Shown here: positions 6,324-11,261 of the stretch, in pieces
Position numbering within the stretch: the stretch's first letter is position 1
Layout: every line of letters begins with the position of its first letter
Assembly (NCBI GenBank): GCA_015067125.1
Contig: SVNB01000056.1
Location: forward strand, 1-11,261
DNA: 11,261 nt
Reading direction: 5' to 3'
DNA from: Oscillospiraceae bacterium
GTDB lineage: Bacteria; Bacillota; Clostridia; Oscillospirales; Ruminococcaceae
Program-made: the position numbers and the translations under genes
The notes under the pieces: generated by a model
What the model saw: the letters and a program-made list of their open reading frames with translations, nothing else
Told to the model about the DNA's origin: nothing
Databases searched by the model: none

Positions 6324-6877
6324 ATAAAATCCTCCTCTTCAAGTTTTTTGCGCAGCTGATTCCTCATACGGAAAAGCAGGGATTTTACCTTGCTTTCGGA
6401 TATTCCATAGCTTTCGGAAAGTTCGGAAACGGAACACAGATACCAATATCTCCGTATAAAAATATTGCGTTTTTCCTTTGGCTGGGATAAAAGAAAATCA
6501 TTTACGGCAGAAAGAAAAAGCTTTTCGTCAATCTGCCGTTCAACGCCGCCGGTTGCGGCAATACATTCTTCCAGTTCGGAAAAGGCGATGTCTTCTTGTT
6601 TTCCGCCGCGTTTTTCGGCGGTTTTGTACTTTAACCGGTTAAGGGCAAGGTTTCTTGCGATTTTTCCCGCGTATATGCCAATATGTTCCGGCCTGTTTGG
6701 CGGAACGGAATTCCACACCATAAGAAAAGCATCGTTTACACATTCTTCGGCATCTTCGGAATTTTTAAGAATATTAAAAGCAATTTTTTTGCAAAATCCG
6801 CCGTGTTTTTCCGCCAGCGCGGCAACGGCTTCTTCCGAACGTTCCAGAAACATTTCGGTAATTTTCCTGTCTTCCAT
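6320..6877 (-). CDS. ECF-type RNA polymerase sigma factor
   Basis: This encodes a 185-aa sigma-70 family factor of the extracytoplasmic-function type, carrying only regions 2 and 4. Region 2 lies at about 10-80 (NSEDAEECVNDAFLMVWNSV, then IARNLALNRLK) and region 4 at about 118-178, with the DNA-binding helix-turn-helix SVSELSESYGISESKVKSLL (149-168). It directs core polymerase to its own promoter class, usually in response to an envelope signal passed by a membrane partner, here likely the coupled 273-aa protein. I chose ATG 6877-6875 because GAAAGGAGGA lies directly upstream (complement of 6881-6890). The frame is open to 6970, but the extra 31 residues overlap the AT-rich promoter region. 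Upstream, several weak -35/-10 pairs are possible and a 16-bp palindrome sits at 6943-6958. No clear ECF-type autoregulatory promoter was found. Confidence 0.93.
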   Translation of the reverse strand: MEDRKITEMFLERSEEAVAALAEKHGGFCKKIAFNILKNSEDAEECVNDAFLMVWNSVPPNRPEHIGIYAGKIARNLALNRLKYKTAEKRGGKQEDIAFSELEECIAATGGVERQIDEKLFLSAVNDFLLSQPKEKRNIFIRRYWYLCSVSELSESYGISESKVKSLLFRMRNQLRKKLEEEDFI

Positions 6878-6942
6878 TTTTCCTCCTTTCCTTTTTTTAA
6901 AAGTCACAGCTGCCCTTAAGACGGGCGTACATATTAAATATA

Positions 6943-6958
6943 ATAAAAGGCCTTTTAT
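6943..6958. promoter_or_regulatory. Perfect 16-bp palindrome upstream of the ECF sigma gene
   Basis: ATAAAAGGCCTTTTAT is perfectly self-complementary and lies 66-81 bp upstream of the sigma start codon, among AT-rich sequence where a minus-strand promoter is expected (for example TTTGTT/TATATT or TTTATA/TTTAAT pairs with 17-nt spacing). It could be an operator, but no repressor is identified. It is too short, and has no T-run, to be a terminator. Confidence 0.4.
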
Positions 6959-7002
6959 AAACAAAGACAAATAACGGCACCTGTTGGTTGCGCGTAAAAA
7001 TA

Positions 7003-7042
7003 AAAAAATTTAAAAAAAACCGAAGCGGCAGCGCCGCTTCGG
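7003..7042 (-). terminator. Terminator of the pilus operon
   Basis: A 10-bp GC-rich stem, CCGAAGCGGC at 7020-7029 with GCCGCTTCGG at 7033-7042 and a 3-nt loop, is followed on the minus strand by a long T-rich tract (complement of 7003-7019). It lies about 11 nt after the stop of the second sortase and separates the pilus operon from the sigma-factor operon. Confidence 0.95.
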
Positions 7043-7053
7043 CAAAAATCAGA

Positions 7054-7659
7054 TCATTCGGCAGAGGTTCTGTCGCAGCGGACCGTTACCCTGCTTTCTC
7101 CGCCATAGGTACAGGTAAAAAGGGTAAAATCAAATTCGCCGGAGGTCATATCCTCCACCGCAGTGGAAGAAAGCACATCAAGCGCCGCCACCTCGTAATA
7201 AAGGGTCTGGCCTTCCATATCCGTAAAAGTAACGCTGTCACCCGGCCGCAGTGTGGAAAGGCTTCCGAAGTGTTTTTTATAGTTGTGAGCCATAACCACA
7301 AGGTCGCCGGTAAAAACAGAACCGGAATAGCGGCAGGGCGCGATTTTAAGCTTATCATAATCCCAATCCGCCATAACCGGAAGTTCCAGCCCCAGCGCCG
7401 GAATGCCCACAAAGCCAATGTATTCGTGACCGTCTATTTCTGCGGTTTTCATTTCTTTTTGCGGATTTACAGTGGGAAGAACAGGTTCGGAAGTTTCTTC
7501 TTTCTGCACGCGAATAGCCTCCACCAGCTGCGGCATAAGCTTGGAAACAGATTCCGCCGCAAGGTTCTGTTCGTGTTCGTTATAGATGAAAAGGCCCAGT
7601 GCCGCAAAAATCAGCACCGAACCTATTATCATCAGAAAAGTTCCTATTTTAGCTTTCAT
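7054..7659 (-). CDS. Second sortase of the pilus operon (small, class D/F-like)
   Basis: This encodes a 201-aa membrane-anchored transpeptidase with one N-terminal helix (about 7-26) and an outer catalytic domain (about 75-197). The catalytic residues are visible: His125 in MAHNYKKHF, Cys183 in TLFTCTYGG and Arg190 in SRVTVRC. It is shorter than the class C enzyme upstream and lacks its C-terminal membrane helix, so it belongs to another class; class D or F is my best guess. It starts inside the accessory pilin gene (11-nt overlap, ATG 7659-7657), implying coupled translation. In pilus clusters a second sortase usually attaches the finished fibre or an accessory subunit to peptidoglycan; the neighbouring LPDTG protein is the obvious substrate. 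That division of labour is inference. Confidence 0.92.
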   Translation of the reverse strand: MKAKIGTFLMIIGSVLIFAALGLFIYNEHEQNLAAESVSKLMPQLVEAIRVQKEETSEPVLPTVNPQKEMKTAEIDGHEYIGFVGIPALGLELPVMADWDYDKLKIAPCRYSGSVFTGDLVVMAHNYKKHFGSLSTLRPGDSVTFTDMEGQTLYYEVAALDVLSSTAVEDMTSGEFDFTLFTCTYGGESRVTVRCDRTSAE

Positions 7660-8314
7660 TATTTTTCTTTCCTGCGCTTATTTTTAAGATGCAGCCCGTG
7701 CAGAAGACCGCAAGGCCGGCGCCGGCCAGAACCGGAACAGGCCAGTTGTTAAGTCCGGTATCCGGAAGCTCGTCATCTTTTTCGGGAATATCCGGCGGTT
7801 CCGTTTCGGGAATAAGAGAGGTTTTGGGAGAAGCATCCGCATCGTAAACGTAAACGCCGTCTATATTCTGGGGAACGGAAACAAGAAAAGGCGCTGCGCC
7901 GTAAAATCCTTCTGCGCGTTTTGTCTGCACCACAAGGTAAAGTCCAAGTTCAAGATCTTCGAACTTTACAAATCCGTCTTTATCTATTTTCTGGGTTATT
8001 CCGGAAACTTTTTTGTTTACCGCAATATCTTTAAGTTCCCCGGGAAGTTCGGAAGAATAAAGATCCGTTACCGGAATTTCGCATTCCTTAAATTCATCAA
8101 TATAGCTGAAAAAATAGTCGCCATTATAAGTATCCACTTTTGCAACCCGGTAAATCGTAAGGCTTCCGCCGGGAACGGGTTTTTCGTTATAGGTCATATG
8201 GATGCTTATGGAGCCGCGGCGGTCAAAATCCGGAACGTCGTGCGCAAATGCCGCACAGGAAAGCAAAAAAGTCATTAAAAGCGCAAGAAGCAGTGCAAAA
8301 AATCTTTTTGTCAC
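7649..8314 (-). CDS. Accessory (minor/basal) pilin with LPDTG anchor
   Basis: This 221-aa secreted surface protein has a signal peptide (1-24, cleavage likely after AFA), one beta-rich domain (about 33-155) with FEDLELGLYLVVQT (118-131) resembling the end of a pilin domain, a Pro/Glu-rich linker (162-182), the sorting signal LPDTG (183-187), a hydrophobic helix and a basic tail. I chose GTG 8314-8312 because AAAGGAGG lies 8 nt upstream. The frame is open to 8392, but that extension would overlap the class C sortase and put 26 charged residues before the signal peptide. It is too small to be the shaft subunit, so it is probably the basal or another accessory pilin joined by one of the two flanking sortases. 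Cys20 in LLSC looks faintly like a lipobox, but signal peptidase I cleavage fits better. Confidence 0.87.
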   Translation of the reverse strand: MTKRFFALLLALLMTFLLSCAAFAHDVPDFDRRGSISIHMTYNEKPVPGGSLTIYRVAKVDTYNGDYFFSYIDEFKECEIPVTDLYSSELPGELKDIAVNKKVSGITQKIDKDGFVKFEDLELGLYLVVQTKRAEGFYGAAPFLVSVPQNIDGVYVYDADASPKTSLIPETEPPDIPEKDDELPDTGLNNWPVPVLAGAGLAVFCTGCILKISAGKKNNES

Positions 8315-8355
8315 AAAAAAAGCCTCCTTTATTAAATGATATAATATATCTTTAA

Positions 8356-9183
8356 TTATCTTTTTCTTTTGCCGGTGGAAAACAAAAGCCACACAAGCAT
8401 AATAACAAGTATCGGGGCAAGAACAAACGGAACAACTACAAGTCTTTCCACAATAACCGCATCTGCCGTAACCCTTACGGTCTGGGCGTTTTCGATGTTA
8501 TCCACCCTGTGGCCGCGCACAAGCAGCCGATGAGAGTTTATTCCATAGGGCGTGCAGGTAACAAGGGTGCAAAGGTCTTTTCCTTCTTCGATAAGCAGGT
8601 CGTCTGTTTCTTCCGGAAGAACGATCCTTATCTGGTCCACCTCATAGGTAAGAACCTCGTCAAGGATATTCATCATAAAATAATCGCCCACCGCAAGCTT
8701 ATCAATATCTGTAAAAAGCTTTGCGGAAGGAAGTCCCCTGTGGCCGGAAACAACGCAGTGGGTGCTTGTTCCGCCAACGGGAAGGCTGGACCAATCCAGA
8801 TGGCCCACCGCAACAGAAAGAACCGCTTCTGTTGTGCCGTGATAGATGGGCAAAAGCACGTCTATGCTTGGAATATCAATATATCCCATAATTCCATCGC
8901 CGCCAAGGTTTAAAAGGCTGTTGTATTCTTTTCTTTGTTCATCGCTTAAAAGAAAAATATTGCGCCGGTCCGAAATGGAAACGTTGTATTCATAAGCATC
9001 GGACCAGATGTGGTCGTATTCTTCCGAATCCAGGTTCGCAACCTGTTCCGCATAGCTTGTTATGGCTTTGGACTGGGTAAAAGAGTTCCAGTAATCGCTG
9101 AACGAAGGGTACAGCAACAGGGACAGTCCTATGACCAGCATAACTATTAAAATTATGGTAGAAAAGCTGTTTTTCTTTTTCAT
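8356..9183 (-). CDS. srtC: Class C (pilin-polymerising) sortase
   Basis: This 275-aa enzyme cleaves the LPXTG signal of pilin subunits and joins them covalently to a lysine of the next subunit on the outer face of the membrane. It has an N-terminal helix (about 7-25), the catalytic domain and a C-terminal helix (about 245-268), the two-anchor layout typical of class C. Catalytic residues: His148 in VVSGHRGLP, Cys210 in TLVTCTPYG and Arg219 in NSHRLLVRG. The GDGIMGYIDIPSI stretch (95-107) is standard. I see no DPF/DPW lid motif in the region before it (about 50-90), where class C enzymes usually carry one. AAGGAG lies about 6 nt before ATG. It sits between the major pilin (75-nt gap with a hairpin) and the accessory pilin (41-nt gap). 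Confidence 0.94.
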   Translation of the reverse strand: MKKKNSFSTIILIVMLVIGLSLLLYPSFSDYWNSFTQSKAITSYAEQVANLDSEEYDHIWSDAYEYNVSISDRRNIFLLSDEQRKEYNSLLNLGGDGIMGYIDIPSIDVLLPIYHGTTEAVLSVAVGHLDWSSLPVGGTSTHCVVSGHRGLPSAKLFTDIDKLAVGDYFMMNILDEVLTYEVDQIRIVLPEETDDLLIEEGKDLCTLVTCTPYGINSHRLLVRGHRVDNIENAQTVRVTADAVIVERLVVVPFVLAPILVIMLVWLLFSTGKRKR

Positions 9184-9206
9184 AGGATTCTCCTTATGGC
9201 TGTGAT

Positions 9207-9236
9207 GGCAGGGGAAGGCAAATGCCTTCCCCTGCC
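9207..9236 (-). promoter_or_regulatory. Intercistronic hairpin between major pilin and sortase
   Basis: A perfect 30-bp inverted repeat, GGCAGGGGAAGGCA then AA then TGCCTTCCCCTGCC, fills most of the 75-nt gap between the pilin stop and the sortase start. On the minus strand it is followed by ATCACAGCC, not a T-tract, so it should not terminate fully. It more likely marks an RNA processing or 3'-end stabilising site that keeps pilin mRNA in excess over sortase mRNA. It also ends close to the sortase ribosome binding site (9189-9195). Confidence 0.75.
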
Positions 9237-9258
9237 GATAGAGCAGATCAGGGAAAAA

Positions 9259-10800
9259 TTATTCTTCGGTGCTCATGCGTCTTTTGGTAACAAGAACAAT
9301 AACTGCTGCTGCTACCATAATTCCGCCAAGAACATAGAAGAGGGTGGTACCAATGCCACCGGTCTGAGGAAGCTGTGCGCCCGCAAGGTTTTCTACTTCC
9401 ACGCCGCCGCGGATATAAAGGCCGTTTGTATCAAATTCGGGAATGTTGTTTGCACTTTGAAGAGCGGTGATGTGTGCGCGTTCTGCAAGAGGGTTGTAAC
9501 CTGCAGGAGCCTGGGTTTCTTCAAGATACATTGCAACGCCGTCGCGGATGCCCCATACGCAGGCTTTGCCGGCTTTGATTTTTGCGGAAACAAAACTTGC
9601 TTCTGCTTTTTCAGCATCGGTTGCGGGACGGTAATAGTTTACGCCGGAAACAGCGGTAAATCCTTCATAAGTAGGAAGTTCTTCCACAAGTGCGATAAGG
9701 TCATCGCCGGTTGCGGAATAATAAAGGTCAAATTCAGCACCTTCAAGAACGTGGTTGGAAATATCGGTTTTTACAATGCCGAACTGGTAAGTATAAAGTT
9801 TTGCGTCATCCCAGGTGGTAAAGCCATCGTCACCAAAGGTTACCATAGCATCGTTGATGTTGCCGTTGCCTGCGATGATTGCGTTTTTGTTAAGTGCGCC
9901 TTTATAAACAACGGTAACGTCGGTTGCCTGAGTAATAGTTTTAAGGAATGCCTCGCTGAAGGTTACTTCGAAGGTGCAGGTAACTTTTTCTCCGGCGTGG
10001 TTGGGGTCATCGTGTTCGGTGCAGGCTTCGTTTACAACGTAATCAGTTCCTGCGGTAAGGGGATTTCCATTTGCAACAGGGGTAAGGTAAACTTCTACAG
10101 AACCTTCGATGTAATCAATGGTATTCTGCATAACGTCGTGGTAAACAACGTTTTCGGAACCTGCATAAAGGGTGATTTTGGACATAAAGGTTTCTACTTT
10201 GCCGATTCTGGAAGAGATTGCTTCCTGCATAACGCCTTCGTGATCCTGAACTTTTTTATCAACAAGAACGGGCGGGTTTTTCTCTTCGATGATGGTATTG
10301 GGCATTACGGTATCAAGGGAGCAAAGTGCGCCGGCGGAAGAATCCACAAGCCAGTAACCAAGGTTAAGATTGCTGAAAACAACGTCTTCCACATTGCCTT
10401 CTGCATCTGCGGTTGCGGTTGCGGAAGCAGCGGGTGCAATGCCGTTGGTTTCTGCATAAGCAAGAGCTTCCTGTGCGAATGCCGCTGCTGCTGCTGCGGT
10501 TGCGGTGCCGTTCCATTTAACGGTGCCGTTTTCGTTAAGAACAAGATATTTGCCGCCGGCAGTGGTATCCTGGATCCAGGTTTTCCAAAGATCACTTGCG
10601 GGGGAATATACATAGGAGTTGATATCGGTATTATAAGAATCAAGAACAAGAATCTGATAAATACTGTAAGTGGTGCCAAGATGTGCTTTATCAATGGTAA
10701 TGGAACCGGAGTTATCGTTTTCGCCTTCAACTGCAAAAGCGGTTACGCCCATGCCAAGAACCAAAACAAGTGCAAGAACAAGTGCAAGCAGTTTTTTCAT
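9259..10800 (-). CDS. Major pilin (LPXTG, SpaH/EbpB-like fimbrial shaft subunit)
   Basis: This 513-aa secreted pilin has a signal peptide (1-23, cleavage after AFA), three immunoglobulin-like domains (about 30-172, 175-325, 338-472) and a C-terminal LPQTG (477-481), hydrophobic helix and KRR tail. Domain 3 is CnaB-like: Lys344 in GIVKTD, an E-box YLEETQAPAGY (425-435) and Asn471 just before the sorting signal fit an intramolecular isopeptide bond. In domain 2, Lys182 or 183 (VDKKVQD) and an Asn in GNGNIND (311-317) are candidates. The polymerising lysine is probably Lys174 in IIEEKNPP, in place of the classic VYPK. AAAGGAG lies 10 nt before ATG. It is the second visible gene of the operon, 77 nt after the adhesin, with no clear promoter between. 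It has four cysteines (160, 260, 275, 414), and an Ala-rich stretch at 100-133. Confidence 0.94.
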   Translation of the reverse strand: MKKLLALVLALVLVLGMGVTAFAVEGENDNSGSITIDKAHLGTTYSIYQILVLDSYNTDINSYVYSPASDLWKTWIQDTTAGGKYLVLNENGTVKWNGTATAAAAAAFAQEALAYAETNGIAPAASATATADAEGNVEDVVFSNLNLGYWLVDSSAGALCSLDTVMPNTIIEEKNPPVLVDKKVQDHEGVMQEAISSRIGKVETFMSKITLYAGSENVVYHDVMQNTIDYIEGSVEVYLTPVANGNPLTAGTDYVVNEACTEHDDPNHAGEKVTCTFEVTFSEAFLKTITQATDVTVVYKGALNKNAIIAGNGNINDAMVTFGDDGFTTWDDAKLYTYQFGIVKTDISNHVLEGAEFDLYYSATGDDLIALVEELPTYEGFTAVSGVNYYRPATDAEKAEASFVSAKIKAGKACVWGIRDGVAMYLEETQAPAGYNPLAERAHITALQSANNIPEFDTNGLYIRGGVEVENLAGAQLPQTGGIGTTLFYVLGGIMVAAAVIVLVTKRRMSTEE

Positions 10801-10877
10801 GATGTTTTCTCTCCTTTGTTGTAAAGAATTATTTTTCGTCGAAGCGAAAGTTTTTTGCGGTTAGAGGATTTGCAATT

Positions 10878-11261
10878 TTACTTGCCGCACGCGCCCCCTT
10901 TCCGGAACTTTCGTTCGACATGAATTACATAATATATACAAACGGAGATTATTATGATTCCTCCGATTGTAACGGGGTTTGCTCCGCTTCCGCCGGTTTC
11001 CGGCAGTTTGTATGCGGTATAGTTAAAGATAACGTCTTCCCATGTTACGGGGTTTCCTTCCTTATCCGTAACGGTTACGGTAAGCTCATCATAAGCAACC
11101 GTAACTTTATAGATGTTATCGTTTGCTTTGTATCCTTCGGGCACTTTTGTTTCCGCAAGAACATAGCTGTGACCGGAAGGAATATTTGTAAAGCTTACTT
11201 TTCCGTTTTCTCCGGAAGTTACAGTTACGGGAGCTATCGTAACGTGGCCTTTGCCGTCGCC
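10878..11261 (-). CDS. C-terminus of an LPETG-anchored CnaB-domain adhesin (tip pilin)
   Basis: The last 127 codons of a gene that starts right of the window are open to the window edge. Visible are the end of a CnaB domain with a standard E-box, YVLAETKVPEGY (fragment residues 33-44), a final beta-strand region, then the sorting signal LPETG (86-90), a hydrophobic stretch (GIIIISVCIYYVI) and a basic tail (RKFRKGG). The residue before PEGY is a GTG-coded valine inside the E-box, not a start. As the first pilus gene before the major pilin it is probably the large ancillary or tip adhesin, linked to the fibre by the class C sortase. Its binding target cannot be seen because the N-terminal part lies outside the window. 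Confidence 0.9.
   Translation of the reverse strand, partial: GDGKGHVTIAPVTVTSGENGKVSFTNIPSGHSYVLAETKVPEGYKANDNIYKVTVAYDELTVTVTDKEGNPVTWEDVIFNYTAYKLPETGGSGANPVTIGGIIIISVCIYYVIHVERKFRKGGACGK

Noticed and set aside
6878..6970. 31-residue N-terminal extension of the sigma factor
   Set aside because: It spans AT-rich promoter sequence, while GAAAGGAGGA sits directly before the internal ATG at 6877.
8255..8265. Lipobox (LLSC) making the accessory pilin a lipoprotein
   Set aside because: The AFA signal peptidase I site follows closely and the protein already carries an LPDTG wall anchor.
9196..10824. 542-codon plus-strand open frame opposite the major pilin
   Set aside because: It is a mirror of the pilin gene with an implausible Cys/Gly/Phe-rich composition. 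The minus-strand frame has a signal peptide, E-box and LPQTG.
10818..10877. Possible terminator or promoter between adhesin and major pilin
   Set aside because: Only a weak 5-bp TTTCG/CGAAA stem is present and no -35/-10 pair stands out, so co-transcription is the simpler reading.

Overview
The window reads as chromosomal DNA of a low-to-mid-GC Gram-positive bacterium, most likely a Clostridia-class Bacillota of the gut type. Signs are strong AGGAGG-type ribosome binding sites, SigA-like promoters, frequent TTG/GTG starts, LPXTG sorting signals and hairpin-rich intergenic repeats. I cannot place it to genus from sequence alone.

Layout. Positions 1-136 hold the tail of an unidentified plus-strand gene with its terminator. 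Positions 137-511 are a repeat mosaic. Three plus-strand genes follow: an EamA/DMT-family transporter (578-1453, TTG start, own extended -10 promoter), then a two-gene unit made of a 117-aa two-helix membrane protein (1546-1899) and a TetR/AcrR regulator (1920-2522, TTG start). Positions 2511-3280 are another long repeat mosaic whose first element supplies the last codons and stop of the TetR gene. Peptide chain release factor 3 (prfC, 3324-4904) lies alone on the minus strand with its own promoter and terminator. A third repeat-rich gap runs from 4970 to 5460.

Everything right of 5460 is coded on the minus strand, so it is transcribed from right to left. A sortase-assembled pilus operon comes first: the end of an LPETG-anchored CnaB-repeat adhesin (10878-11261, continuing past the window), the major pilin (9259-10800, LPQTG), a class C pilin sortase (8356-9183), a small accessory pilin (7649-8314, LPDTG, GTG start) and a second, smaller sortase (7054-7659), closed by a strong terminator. 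Downstream of that terminator is an ECF-type sigma factor (6320-6877) translationally coupled by ATGA to a single-pass membrane protein (5502-6323), probably its regulator, also closed by a terminator.

How it works together. The class C sortase should polymerise the major pilin through a lysine near the end of its first domain and add the tip adhesin and accessory pilin. The second sortase is a candidate for wall attachment or accessory-pilin joining. A strong hairpin without a U-tract between the major pilin and the class C sortase may set pilin-to-sortase dosage. The sigma/membrane-protein pair may control the pilus or an unrelated envelope response; adjacency is the only evidence. I see no CRISPR array, tRNA, rRNA, transposase or prophage gene. 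Nothing here is clearly a new system; the less explained parts are the 117-aa/TetR pair, the sigma partner protein and the mosaic intergenic repeats.
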